The notes beneath the pieces were generated by a model. The model was not told the DNA's origin. It was given only the letters and a program-made list of their open reading frames with translations, and did not search any database. From positions 1 to 34,533 of the forward strand of contig JACDDT010000022.1 in NCBI GenBank assembly GCA_013816855.1: a DNA stretch of 34,533 bases, given 5' to 3'. How positions within the stretch are numbered: the first letter of the stretch is position 1; each line of letters starts with the position of its first letter. This document shows, piece by piece, positions 25,035-33,683 of this stretch. The DNA is from Gemmatimonadaceae bacterium (GTDB lineage Bacteria > Gemmatimonadota > Gemmatimonadetes > Gemmatimonadales > Gemmatimonadaceae). Made by a program: the position numbers and the translations under genes.

Positions 25035-25271
25035 TTACTTCGCCGTCTTCTTCTTGGTCAGCCGGCTCTTATGTCGAGCGGCCGTATTCTTGTGAATCAA
25101 CCCCTTCCGCGCGGCGCGGTCGAGCAGCTTGATCGCGGCCTGACGCTCGTCGGCGGTTCCGGCACCTGCTCTCTTGAGCGCGGTACGGAGAGTGGAGCGC
25201 TGAGCTCTGTTGCGAACGCTGGCGGCGCGTGATTTCCGCATGTTCTTTTTCGCGGAAGCGATATTCGGCAC
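25035..25271 (-). CDS. rpsT: 30S ribosomal protein S20
   Basis: 78 residues, very basic. It starts MPNIASAKKNMRKS, the standard S20 opening, and ends in a Lys-rich tail (LTKKKTAK). KGLIHKNTAARHKSRL is the conserved C-terminal helix that binds 16S rRNA. Length is slightly below the common 85-88, typical for the short form. It is transcribed alone, ends in a strong terminator, and is divergent from the M50 protease gene. Confidence 0.97.
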   Translation of the reverse strand: MPNIASAKKNMRKSRAASVRNRAQRSTLRTALKRAGAGTADERQAAIKLLDRAARKGLIHKNTAARHKSRLTKKKTAK

Positions 25272-25415
25272 TAAAATCCCCTGTGTATTTGCGGGCTAAA
25301 TCGCCCAGTTGCGAAGGGCGAAAGATACCCCGTCCCGCTCTGCCAATCAACTGCAGGTTGTGATAACTTCCACGCGCACAAGCACCTCCGCGCCGCTTCC
25401 GCCAACCGCCCCGAA

Positions 25416-26105
25416 TTGGAATCCTTCCAGAGCTTTCTACTCATTGCGCCCGTGCTCCTGTTTTCCATGGTCGCGCACGAGTATGCCCATGGCTGGGTAG
25501 CGATGAAGAATGGCGACATGACTGCCTATTCGCTCGGGCGGCTTACGTGGAATCCGATCCCGCACATCGACCCGTTCATGAGCATCATCCTGCCGGTGAT
25601 GATGTACATCTCGACGCACGGCGGGCTGGTATTCGGGGGCGCGAAACCGGTGCCGGTGAACCCGCGCAACTACAGAAACTTCAAGAAAGGGGACATCGCC
25701 GTGTCCCTGGCCGGCATCGTCACCAACATCATCATCGCGATCCTCCTCGTTCCCGCGATCATTCTCATCGGGCTAATCGCACGCGCGGTACCGGCTGCCG
25801 CCGAGACGCTCTCACTGTTTCAGCGGATGTTCACCTACGGCGTCGTGCTGAATCTCGGGCTCGCCGCATTCAATCTCATTCCGATCCCGCCGCTCGACGG
25901 CTCGCACGTGATGAAGTACCTGCTTCCGCCGGCGTGGGGTCTCGGATATCAGCGTCTCGGAAGATTCGGCATACCGATTCTCCTTGTGCTGCTGTGGATT
26001 GGAGGACCGGCGCTCAACATCTGGTTCACTCCCGTCTTCGCCGTTTATCGCGTGGCGATGGGGATTGTGTTTCCATACGTCATCCCCAGCCCGTGGACGA
26101 TGTGA
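25416..26105 (+). CDS. M50 family (site-2-protease-like) membrane metalloprotease
   Basis: 229 residues with about five hydrophobic segments. The zinc motif HEYAH at 21-25 lies in the first helix, and the second motif NLIPIPPLDGSHV (D161) in a later helix supplies the third ligand. This is the compact S2P subfamily without a PDZ domain; it cleaves membrane protein segments. The start is a TTG at 25416: no ATG or GTG is in frame upstream, and later starts would lose the first helix. No Shine-Dalgarno is seen. It is the first gene of the long rightward series ending in mutL. M50 genes of this type often sit next to scpA in several phyla, as here. Confidence 0.9.
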   Translation: MESFQSFLLIAPVLLFSMVAHEYAHGWVAMKNGDMTAYSLGRLTWNPIPHIDPFMSIILPVMMYISTHGGLVFGGAKPVPVNPRNYRNFKKGDIAVSLAGIVTNIIIAILLVPAIILIGLIARAVPAAAETLSLFQRMFTYGVVLNLGLAAFNLIPIPPLDGSHVMKYLLPPAWGLGYQRLGRFGIPILLVLLWIGGPALNIWFTPVFAVYRVAMGIVFPYVIPSPWTM

Positions 26106-26113
26106 CGGGGACA

Positions 26114-26845
26114 ATGTTCGAAACCGCCGAAGCGGCCGAAGTATTTGTCGTCGAGCTCGCCGATTTTTCCGGACCGCTCGATTTGCTTCTCTCGCTCATC
26201 CGCGACGAGCAGATCGACATCTACGACATTCCGATCGCGCGCGTGGCGGAACAATTTCTCGCCCGGATCTCCACACTCAAGCTCGACGAGGCCGCCGACT
26301 ATCTCGAGATGGCCGCGCGTCTTCTCCGCATCAAGGCGCAGATGCTCCTTCCGCGCCGCGAGGGCGAGGACGCCTGGGAGGATCCGCGCGCCGAGCTCGT
26401 GCGTCGTTTGCTCGAGTACCAGCAGGTGCGGGAAGTAGTTGACCTCCTCGAGAAGCTGAGCGAAGAGCGGCGCTCGAGATTCGCGAGGGCGTATCTGCCG
26501 AATCCGGTGGTGCCTCCGCCGACGGGCGCGCTCAGTTTTTCTCTCGCCGAGCTGCTTGGCGCGGTTGACCGCGTTATCCGCATCGCGCGGAAGCCGAACA
26601 TTCACGAAGTCATTCCGCGCGCGCTGGACGTCGACGGCGCGATCGGGGTCGTGCGCGCCATTCTCGCCATGCGGGCGAAGGCTCAGTGGACGGACGTCGT
26701 TCCGAAAAAAGCAGAGCCGTGGCAAGTTCTCTCCGTTCTCCTCGCACTCCTCGAGCTCGCGAAGCTTGGCGAGCTGCGTCTCGATCAACCGCGCGCCTTC
26801 GCGCCCGTCGAAATCTCCCGTGACACCTCTAGCGAAGCTGCTTGA
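26114..26845 (+). CDS. scpA: Segregation and condensation protein A
   Basis: 243 residues. FSGPLDLLLSLIRDEQIDIYDIPIA near the N-terminus and YLEMAARLLRIKAQMLLP (about 57-74) are the ScpA kleisin signature; the C-terminal winged-helix part (about 165-230) ends near RLDQPRAF. ScpA bridges SMC heads and binds ScpB to form the condensin that organises and segregates the chromosome. The ATG at 26114 follows GGGG closely. An in-frame GTG at 26102 overlapping the M50 stop is an alternative. It overlaps scpB by 26 bases. Confidence 0.95.
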   Translation: MFETAEAAEVFVVELADFSGPLDLLLSLIRDEQIDIYDIPIARVAEQFLARISTLKLDEAADYLEMAARLLRIKAQMLLPRREGEDAWEDPRAELVRRLLEYQQVREVVDLLEKLSEERRSRFARAYLPNPVVPPPTGALSFSLAELLGAVDRVIRIARKPNIHEVIPRALDVDGAIGVVRAILAMRAKAQWTDVVPKKAEPWQVLSVLLALLELAKLGELRLDQPRAFAPVEISRDTSSEAA

Positions 26846-27416
26846 AGCGGCGCTCTTCGCGAGCGCTTCTCCGATTTCCGCCGCCGAGCTGAAGTCGATG
26901 GCATCGAACATCGACGAGCCAAGTGAGAACGTCGATATGGCGCTCGCCGAGCTGCGGGATCACTACGAGCAGGACGGCCACGGCGTCGAGCTGCTCGAGG
27001 TTGCGGGCGGCTGGCAAATCCTCACGCGACCCGAATACACCGAGGCTATCGAGCGCGCCCAGCTCGCCGCACGTCCGCAGCGATTGTCTGCCGCGGCGCT
27101 CGAGACGCTCGCGATCATCGCTTACCGTCAGCCACTCGGTAGAGCGGAGATCGAAGAGATTCGCGGCGTCAACGCGGGTGCAATTCTCAAATCACTCCAC
27201 GAGCGCGGCCTCATCGACGTCACCGGCCGCGGCGAAGGAATGGGTCGCCCGCTCCTTTACGGGACCACTCCCACGTTTCTCGAGCAGCTGGCCCTCCGCC
27301 ACCTCGAAGAGCTGCCCCGCGCCGACGAGCTCGCTATCGCTCTCCGCTCTCCTCGGCCCGCGTTGCAAAACGGCAGCGAGCAGCAGCAGGAAGAGACGCA
27401 GCAGACAGGCGCCTGA
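26820..27416 (+). CDS. scpB: Segregation and condensation protein B
   Basis: 198 residues from a GTG (VTPLAKLLEAALFASASPIS), the usual ScpB opening. Two winged-helix domains contain ALETLAIIAYRQPLGRAEIEEIRGV (about 93-117) and GRGEGMGRPLLYGTTPTFLE. It is the partner of ScpA and SMC. The reading frame is open upstream inside scpA, but those residues are not ScpB-like. The Gln/Glu-rich tail is not conserved in the family. Its TGA shares a base with the next ATG (TGATG). Confidence 0.95.
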   Translation: MTPLAKLLEAALFASASPISAAELKSMASNIDEPSENVDMALAELRDHYEQDGHGVELLEVAGGWQILTRPEYTEAIERAQLAARPQRLSAAALETLAIIAYRQPLGRAEIEEIRGVNAGAILKSLHERGLIDVTGRGEGMGRPLLYGTTPTFLEQLALRHLEELPRADELAIALRSPRPALQNGSEQQQEETQQTGA

Positions 27417-28231
27417 TGGCAGAGGCGATGCGGATTCATCGCGCGCTCGCGCGAGCCGGCGTCGCATCGCGGAGAAAAGCGGAAGAGCTGGTTGCCGCGG
27501 GTCGGGTTCGCGTAAATGGCGCTGTCGCCATCACAGGACAGACGGTCGAGCCTGGAAGGGACGAAATCATCGTCGACGGCAAAGAGATTTCGCTTCCTCC
27601 GCTCCAGACGTGGGTCGTTCTCAACAAGCCTTCCGGCGTAATGACGACCGCCTCTGATCCGCAGGGACGCCGCACCGTGTTCGATCTGGTGCCGCCGAAG
27701 CTGGGCCTCACATACGTCGGGCGTCTCGATTACATGACTGAGGGCGTTCTCCTTCTCACCACAGATGGCGAGGCGGCCCACAAATTGACTCATCCGAGCC
27801 ACGAGATCGAGAGGACCTACGTCGCGACCGTGCGAGGAAACGCAGCCGAAGCTGCCCGAATCGCCCGCGGCGGTGTAGAGCTCGACGACGGCGTCGTGAA
27901 ACCGGTTGCAGTTGCCGCGCACAAGCTTACGCGCGGATTGTGGGAGCTGGAGATCACCATCGTCGAAGGACGAACCCGCGAGGTGCGGCGTTTGTGCGAG
28001 GCGCTAGGGTTGGAAACCGAACGCCTTGTTCGAACGCAGTTCGGGCCGGTCAAGCTGGGAATGCTGCCGAGTGGTAAGTCGAGGGCGCTGTCGGTGAAGG
28101 AAAGGGATTTGATTGAAGCTTTCGCTCACGGCGCCGCAAAGCGCGAGGGGAAGCCGGTCCGCAAAGAGATTGAAAAACTGAAACGTGACGGGGGAGCAAG
28201 ACGTGGAGCCACAAACGCCAAACGCCGCTGA
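27416..28231 (+). CDS. rRNA pseudouridine synthase (RluB/RsuA family)
   Basis: 271 residues. An S4 RNA-binding domain (about 5-50, RIHRALARAGVASRRKAEEL) is followed by the catalytic domain with D105 in GRLDYMTEGVLLLTTDG and the late GRTREVRRLCEALG. It converts a uridine to pseudouridine in rRNA; RluB-type (23S) is likely from the scpA-scpB-rluB gene order, but RsuA (16S) or RluE/F specificity is not excluded. A Lys/Arg-rich tail (about 240-271) is an added basic extension. Its last 29 bases overlap the start of the moxR gene. Confidence 0.93.
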   Translation: MAEAMRIHRALARAGVASRRKAEELVAAGRVRVNGAVAITGQTVEPGRDEIIVDGKEISLPPLQTWVVLNKPSGVMTTASDPQGRRTVFDLVPPKLGLTYVGRLDYMTEGVLLLTTDGEAAHKLTHPSHEIERTYVATVRGNAAEAARIARGGVELDDGVVKPVAVAAHKLTRGLWELEITIVEGRTREVRRLCEALGLETERLVRTQFGPVKLGMLPSGKSRALSVKERDLIEAFAHGAAKREGKPVRKEIEKLKRDGGARRGATNAKRR

Positions 28232-29177
28232 CGAAACCGTAGTTCAGGAAGTCGTCAAGGAAGTCGGAAAACGAATCGTCGGCCAGAGCTACATGATCGA
28301 GCGCCTGGTGATCAGCATTCTCACCGGCGGCCACGTTCTCCTCGAGGGAGTTCCGGGATTGGCGAAGACGCTCACCGTGTCGACGCTCGCCGAAACCATC
28401 AGCACCTCCTTTCAGCGAATTCAGTTCACTCCTGACCTTCTGCCTGCCGACATCCTCGGCACGCAGATCTACGAGCAGCATACTGGAAATTTCGCGGTGA
28501 AGAAGGGGCCGATCTTCGCGAACATCATTCTCGCCGACGAGATCAACCGCGCGCCCGCGAAGGTGCAGGCCGCTTTGCTCGAGGCGATGCAGGAGAAGCA
28601 GGTCACCATCGGCGGAACGACATACAAGCTCGACGAGCCGTTCCTGGTTCTCGCCACGCAGAACCCGATCGAACAGGAAGGGACATATCCGCTTCCCGAA
28701 GCGCAGGTCGACCGATTCATGCTCAAGCTGCACGTCGGTTATCCGACTCCCGACGAAGAAAAGGAAGTGCTGCGGAGAATGGCGGGCGGCGTGAAAATTC
28801 CGGTGCGCCATGTGGCCACCCCCGAGGCGATTCTTGCCGCCCGGAAGAGAATTGCCGAGCTGTATATGGACGACCGCATCGTCGACTACATCGTGGGAAT
28901 CGTGCACGCGACGCGTGAGCCCGCTTCCGCCGGATTGAAGGAGCTCGTGCCGCTCATCGAGTTCGGTGCCAGCCCGCGTGCGACGCTGTCGCTCGCACAG
29001 GCATCTCGCGCGCACGCTTTCCTGAGAGGGCGCGCGTTCGTGACGCCAGATGACGTGAAGGCGATCGCTCCCGACGTTCTCCGTCACCGGGTGTTGCGCA
29101 CGTACGAGGCAGAGGCGGAAGAAGTATCCGCCGACGTCATCGTCACGCGCATCCTGGAGGCGATACCGGCCCCGTGA
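28203..29177 (+). CDS. MoxR family AAA+ ATPase
   Basis: 324 residues from the GTG at 28203, which has GGGGGAG seven bases upstream; an earlier GTG at 28185 is in frame. Walker A is GVPGLAKT (49-56), Walker B IILADE (108-113), sensor 1 N154 in ATQNPIEQEGTYPLPEAQ. MoxR ATPases act as chaperone-like remodelers for VWA-domain proteins. Four such genes follow directly, forming a MoxR-Bat cluster linked to envelope stress or aerotolerance in other bacteria. The gene overlaps the DUF58 gene by four bases. Confidence 0.95.
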   Translation: MEPQTPNAADETVVQEVVKEVGKRIVGQSYMIERLVISILTGGHVLLEGVPGLAKTLTVSTLAETISTSFQRIQFTPDLLPADILGTQIYEQHTGNFAVKKGPIFANIILADEINRAPAKVQAALLEAMQEKQVTIGGTTYKLDEPFLVLATQNPIEQEGTYPLPEAQVDRFMLKLHVGYPTPDEEKEVLRRMAGGVKIPVRHVATPEAILAARKRIAELYMDDRIVDYIVGIVHATREPASAGLKELVPLIEFGASPRATLSLAQASRAHAFLRGRAFVTPDDVKAIAPDVLRHRVLRTYEAEAEEVSADVIVTRILEAIPAP

Positions 29178-30124
29178 TTTGGAAGCGGCACACCCGGCGC
29201 GATGACAGCGCCAGGGCGCCGGCTCGCAAAGCGGCAGCCGGCGTCCCGCCGGAAATTCTCCGGCAGGTCAAGCTCATCGAGCTTCGTACACGCGGACTCG
29301 TGAACTCGTTGTTCACGGGCGAGTACCGCTCGGTCTTCAAGGGGCAGGGAATGGAATTCTCCGAGGTGAGAGAATACCAGCCCGGTGACGAAGTGCGCTC
29401 CATCGACTGGAACGTGACGGCGAGAATGCGCCGCCCGTTCGTCAAGCGTTACATCGAGGAGCGCGAGCTCACGGTAATGCTGATGGTCGATCTCTCCGGC
29501 TCGGAGAGGTTCGGAACGGTCAAGCGGTTCAAGAGTGAGCTGGCGAGCGAGCTCGCCGCAGTTCTCGCGATGTCGGCGGTACGCAACAACGACCGCGCGG
29601 GAATTCTTCTTTTCACAGATCGCATCGAGCACGTTGTCCCGCCGAGGAAGGGCCGCCGTCACGTTCTCCGCATCATTCGCGATTTGCTGGCGTTCGAGCC
29701 GAAGGGGAAGGGAACCGATCTCGCCGGCGCGATTGATTACCTCGCGCGCATGCTCGGTCAGCACGCGATCGTCTTCATCGTCTCCGACTTTCTCTCGCCG
29801 GGTATCGAGCGGCCGCTGAAGATTCTCGCGCAGCACCACGACGTAGTTGCGGTGACGGTGGAGGATCCGAGCGAGATGAACCTGCCCAACCTGGGCATTG
29901 CGCGCTTCGTGGATCCCGAGACGGGCAAGACGGTCGAAGTGGATACCAGCAGCCGGGCCGTGCGTACAGCGTATGAGAAGCACACCGGCGAAGAGCGCGA
30001 AACGCGAAAGCATCTGCTGCGGCGTCTCGCGATCGACGAAGTCCCCGTGCACACTGATGCCGGAGTCGTAGAGCCGCTCTTGAAATTCTTCCGCTCGCGC
30101 GAGACGCAATCGAGACGGCGATGA
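29174..30124 (+). CDS. DUF58 protein with VWA-like fold
   Basis: 316 residues from a GTG overlapping moxR. The DUF58 signature is REYQPGDEVRSIDWNVTAR (66-84). It is followed by a VWA-like core with DLSGS (106-110), a MIDAS-type metal motif, and FIVSDFLSPG. There is no signal peptide or membrane helix, so it is cytoplasmic. In other bacteria this protein is the partner of MoxR, the ATPase before it. Its stop overlaps the following ATG-ATG. Confidence 0.93.
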   Translation: MIWKRHTRRDDSARAPARKAAAGVPPEILRQVKLIELRTRGLVNSLFTGEYRSVFKGQGMEFSEVREYQPGDEVRSIDWNVTARMRRPFVKRYIEERELTVMLMVDLSGSERFGTVKRFKSELASELAAVLAMSAVRNNDRAGILLFTDRIEHVVPPRKGRRHVLRIIRDLLAFEPKGKGTDLAGAIDYLARMLGQHAIVFIVSDFLSPGIERPLKILAQHHDVVAVTVEDPSEMNLPNLGIARFVDPETGKTVEVDTSSRAVRTAYEKHTGEERETRKHLLRRLAIDEVPVHTDAGVVEPLLKFFRSRETQSRRR

Positions 30125-31044
30125 TGAACCTTCTCGTTGCTCTATTCATGCAGACGGGGGTGGCGCAGGCGGGGTTCCCCGTTCAGCTGGGCTTCGCACT
30201 TGATCGCGACACCGTCACGGTTGGCGATCACGTGACACTTATCGTGAGAGTGCTAGCGCCCCACGGGTCGCAGTTCGCGGTTCCCGATGGGCCTGACACG
30301 GCGCACAAAGAAGGAACGTACCCCGTCGAGCTGATCGGAAAACGCGCCGCGACGATGCACGGTGATACCGCCGTGATCGGTTACCGGCTCGGGGCTTGGG
30401 ATGTCGGCCCGCAGACGGTGATGATGTCGGACATCGTCGTCACGTACAAGGGACAGAAGCAAGTCGTTCCGCTCGCCGGCATCAACCTCTTCGTCCGTTC
30501 CGTCCTGCCGAAGGACAGCGCGCTTTGGAAGCCGAAGCCAGCCCGCGCGTTCATCACGCTCACGACGTTCGACTGGAAGAAGTGGCTGCCGCTCTTGCTG
30601 CTTCTCCTCCTCGCGATCCTCGCTTGGTGGATATGGCGGCGGTACCGTGCGCGCGCCGCGCTACCCGTCCATCCGTACGAAAGGGCGAAGGCTGAGTTCG
30701 CACGAGTCGAGCGCGAGCATCCGGCGGACCGCGACCCGAACGCTCATATCACGCATATGGCGGACGTGATGCGCGATTACCTCGCCGCGCGAGTTATCGG
30801 CATACGCCGCTCGTTCACTACGCGCGAGATCGTCCCGCGTGTGACGCTGGAGAGCGAAGCACAGCGGCGCCTGCCCGCACTTCTCGAAGAGAGCGACGCC
30901 ATCAAGTTCGCCCGCGCCGCAACGACGCCGGCTGAAGCGATAGCTGGCGGAAGGACTGCGCGCACGATCGTCGATGAGATCGAAACGCGCCGCCTCGCCG
31001 AGGAAGCGGCGGAGAAAGAACGAAAGATGGAGCGCGCGGCATGA
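30121..31044 (+). CDS. BatD-like / DUF4381-like membrane protein
   Basis: 307 residues; the start is ATG 30121 (overlapping the DUF58 stop) or ATG 30124. A short signal-like N-terminus leads to a periplasmic beta-rich domain (about 20-145, DRDTVTVGDHVTLIVRV as in BatD). One strong transmembrane helix follows (155-172, a run of Leu before AILAWWIW), then a basic cytoplasmic helical domain (about 173-307). It fills the BatD position between DUF58 and BatA; its size is shorter than classical BatD, nearer DUF4381. It probably links the VWA proteins to the envelope. Confidence 0.75.
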   Translation: MMNLLVALFMQTGVAQAGFPVQLGFALDRDTVTVGDHVTLIVRVLAPHGSQFAVPDGPDTAHKEGTYPVELIGKRAATMHGDTAVIGYRLGAWDVGPQTVMMSDIVVTYKGQKQVVPLAGINLFVRSVLPKDSALWKPKPARAFITLTTFDWKKWLPLLLLLLLAILAWWIWRRYRARAALPVHPYERAKAEFARVEREHPADRDPNAHITHMADVMRDYLAARVIGIRRSFTTREIVPRVTLESEAQRRLPALLEESDAIKFARAATTPAEAIAGGRTARTIVDEIETRRLAEEAAEKERKMERAA

Positions 31045-32033
31045 GCTTCCCGTCCATCTCATTTTATACTCCGCAGGCGCTTTGGCTTTTGCTGCTGCTC
31101 CCCGCGTGGTGGGCATGGCGGCGCGGACGCCGCGCGGATTCGATCGTTTTTTCCCAGGCGTCCGTGCTCGCCCGCGGGCCGCGCACTGGAAGCTGGATTC
31201 GGAGGGCGATGTTTCTCCTGCGAAACCTCTCCATCGTTTTTCTCATCCTCACGCTCGCTCGGCCGCGTGCCGGCGCGAAAGTGGAGAACCTTTCGAGTCA
31301 GGGAATCAATATCGTCCTCGCTATAGATCTGTCGAGCTCGATGCTGGCGCAGGATTTTCGTCCGCAGAACCGGCTCGAAGTCGCGAAGGCGCGCGTGAAG
31401 TCATTCATCGCGGGCCGCCGCAGCGACCGCATCGGCATCGTCGCCTTTGCAGGCGAAGCGCTGACCCAGGTGCCCCTCACCACCGACTACGCAGTCGTGT
31501 TGCAAGCGGTCGATAATCTTCAGGCTGGTCAGCTTGAGGATGGTACCGCCATCGGCACCGCACTCGCCACTGCTGCGAATCGGCTCCGCGGCGCGCCCGG
31601 GAAATCGAAAGTCCTCATCCTTCTCACCGACGGAATCAACAATCGCGGCACCGTGGATCCGCGCACGGCCGCGCAGGCGGCGTCTGCGTACGGCATCAAG
31701 ATCTACACGATCGGCGTGGGAACCCAGGGCTCAGCACCCGTGCCGGTCGGGCGCGGCCCGAATGGCGGGCTCATCTTCCAGATGCAGCGCGTTGAGCTCG
31801 ATGAAGTCATGCTCAGTGATATCGCGCGTCAGACGGGTGGCCGCTACTTCCGCGCGCGTGACGCTGCCGCACTGCAGGCGATCTACCAGCAGATCGACCG
31901 CCTCGAGAGAGCGCCGGTCCAATCGCGCACCATCGTTCGTTACGCGGAGCTTTTCAGATGGCCTTTGACGCTCGCCATCCTATCGCTTGTGGCTGAGCTG
32001 CTGCTCGTCGCGTGGAGGGCGCCGCTGCCATGA
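31041..32033 (+). CDS. BatA-like VWA membrane protein
   Basis: 330 residues, overlapping the BatD-like gene (ATGA). Two N-terminal membrane helices (about 12-25 and 56-73) are followed by a VWA domain (about 90-295) with intact MIDAS D96-L-S98-S-S100, TDG at about 200 (LLTDGINNRG) and a C-terminal helix (about 306-327). The layout FxxPxxLWLLLLLPxWW is standard BatA. It is held in the inner membrane; the VWA domain is exposed for partner binding and may be remodelled by MoxR. It overlaps the next gene by four bases. Confidence 0.93.
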   Translation: MSFPSISFYTPQALWLLLLLPAWWAWRRGRRADSIVFSQASVLARGPRTGSWIRRAMFLLRNLSIVFLILTLARPRAGAKVENLSSQGINIVLAIDLSSSMLAQDFRPQNRLEVAKARVKSFIAGRRSDRIGIVAFAGEALTQVPLTTDYAVVLQAVDNLQAGQLEDGTAIGTALATAANRLRGAPGKSKVLILLTDGINNRGTVDPRTAAQAASAYGIKIYTIGVGTQGSAPVPVGRGPNGGLIFQMQRVELDEVMLSDIARQTGGRYFRARDAAALQAIYQQIDRLERAPVQSRTIVRYAELFRWPLTLAILSLVAELLLVAWRAPLP

Positions 32034-33667
32034 GCTATCTGAAATTCATTCAGTGGCCTGCGGCGCTCTCGCTTGCCATCGCGCTCCCTGTCGGCATGCT
32101 CTGGCTGATACGCCTCGGAATCCTTTCCCGTGCGAGCCGTCTCGCCCGCCTCGGCACTTCAGAGATGACAGCCCGGCTCGCGCCCTCGCTTACACCGACT
32201 AGCGGTCGTGGGCGGCTGCTTCGGCTTGGGCTCGCGGCGTTTTTTCTCGGGATCGCGTACGCCGGCCCGAGATGGGGTACGGAGCAAGCGGTTGTTAAAG
32301 CCTCGGGCGTAGACATCGTGCTTGCGCTCGACGCATCGCTTTCAATGAACGCGACCGATGAGAAGCCGAGCAGGCTCGTGGCAATGAAGGAGGCGGCGGA
32401 TCGCCTGCGGAATCTCTCGCCAGGCGACCGCTTCGGCCTCATCGCTTTCGCAGGCCGCAGCTACATCCTCACACCGATGACGGTGGACAACAGCGCGCTC
32501 GACCTCTTTCTGCAGAATCTCGATCCAACCATCGTTGGCCAGGGCGGTAGCTCACTCTCGAGCGCACTTCGTCAGGCGACCACTCTCCTCAGTCTTGATA
32601 CCACACAGAGCGATCGCGCGATCGTGCTCCTCAGCGATGGCGAAGGATTCGACGACTCGACGGAGGTTCTTAAAGAAGCAAAGCGAGCTGGCGACGCAGG
32701 TATCGCCCTCATTACTGTCGGATTCGGGACAACCGGTGGCTCGACGATACCGATTCAAGAGAATGGAACGACGACATTTAAAAAAGATGAAAGTGGAAAC
32801 CTTGTCGTCACGAAATATTCCCCCGGCGTGCTCAGCGCGGCTGCAGGCGCAGGGAAAGGAACCTTCATACCCGCGACGAATGCCAATCGCGGTGCTGCCA
32901 TTCGTCAAATGATCAATAAGCTGCACGCTAGTCCGCGATCCGTATCGTCGGGTGAAAATCTTGGAGCACAGTTTCAGTGGTTCGTGCTTCCAGCGCTCAT
33001 TCTTTTACTAGCGGACACGTTTGCCGTAACGCGTCGCGTGAGACGAAGAGCGGCCGCGGCTGCGACGACGGCGGCTGCAATTCTTATCTCTATAATGGGC
33101 TGTAATCGAGGCCCGCCGCGTGACAAGGCCGCCATCGATCTGTACAATGCGGGCACCATGCTTCTCAATCGCGATTCCTTACTGCCTGCCATCGAGCCGC
33201 TCACTCGCGCGGCGGAAACGAAGGATGTCGAGGCGTTATATCGCTCACGTTTTAACCTCGGCTTGGATTTTCTAGTCCAGGGTCTCCGATTCAAGAGGGA
33301 CTCGCTCCAGAAAGACTCCGCCGACGTGCCGCTCGATAGCGCGCTCGCACGCTACAAACAGGTCCTTCTCACCGCACCGACGGACAGCGACGCGAAGTGG
33401 AACTACGAGCTCGCGCTGAGAAAAAAGAAAGGCGGTGGTGGAGGCGGTGGCGGGGGCGGTGGTGGCGGAGGAGGAAACAATCCGCAGCCCCAGCCTTCAC
33501 CGTCACAGAGCAATAATACGCGGAACGTGCCGCGTCCCACTCCGGGGATGTCGCCACAGCGCGCGGAAGCTCTTCTCAACGCTGCCGAGGATCAGGAGAT
33601 GGATGTCCAGGGACGCAAACAGAAAAAGAACGTCCCGCAGCCGCCCCCTCGCGGAAAGGATTGGTAA
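32030..33667 (+). CDS. BatB-BatC fusion: VWA membrane protein with TPR-like C-terminal part
   Basis: 545 residues from the ATG overlapping BatA; an earlier in-frame start (32012) would lie inside BatA. The BatB part (1-340) has helices at about 14-32 and 63-80, a VWA domain with MIDAS D101-A-S103-L-S105 and LSDGEGFDD, and a helix at 316-333. A second signal-like stretch follows: RRVRRR, an Ala-rich hydrophobic run, then ILISIMGC (Cys358), looking like a lipoprotein signal inside the chain. The BatC part (359-545) has TPR-like helices (about 365-465), a 15-glycine run (468-482), a Pro/Gln/Asn linker, and a basic tail with EDQEMDVQGRKQKKN, typical of BatC. In most bacteria BatB and BatC are separate genes. 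Confidence 0.9.
   Translation: MSYLKFIQWPAALSLAIALPVGMLWLIRLGILSRASRLARLGTSEMTARLAPSLTPTSGRGRLLRLGLAAFFLGIAYAGPRWGTEQAVVKASGVDIVLALDASLSMNATDEKPSRLVAMKEAADRLRNLSPGDRFGLIAFAGRSYILTPMTVDNSALDLFLQNLDPTIVGQGGSSLSSALRQATTLLSLDTTQSDRAIVLLSDGEGFDDSTEVLKEAKRAGDAGIALITVGFGTTGGSTIPIQENGTTTFKKDESGNLVVTKYSPGVLSAAAGAGKGTFIPATNANRGAAIRQMINKLHASPRSVSSGENLGAQFQWFVLPALILLLADTFAVTRRVRRRAAAAATTAAAILISIMGCNRGPPRDKAAIDLYNAGTMLLNRDSLLPAIEPLTRAAETKDVEALYRSRFNLGLDFLVQGLRFKRDSLQKDSADVPLDSALARYKQVLLTAPTDSDAKWNYELALRKKKGGGGGGGGGGGGGGGNNPQPQPSPSQSNNTRNVPRPTPGMSPQRAEALLNAAEDQEMDVQGRKQKKNVPQPPPRGKDW
33433..33477 (+). repeat. GGN triplet run encoding 15 glycines
   Basis: Forty-five bases of mixed GGC/GGT/GGA/GGG codons within the BatB-BatC fusion. 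Length change in whole triplets would alter only the number of glycines. Confidence 0.9.
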
Positions 33668-33683
33668 TTCGGATCATTCACGG

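Noticed and set aside
28050-29087. 345-codon reverse frame opposite moxR
   Set aside because: Shadow of a gene with intact Walker motifs; long reverse frames are common in this base composition.
29084-30109. 341-codon reverse frame opposite the DUF58 gene
   Set aside because: Same reason; the DUF58 signature is on the plus strand.
33433-33477. Poly-glycine run as a frameshift or assembly error
   Set aside because: The BatC-type tail downstream stays in frame to a sensible stop 16 bases before mutL.
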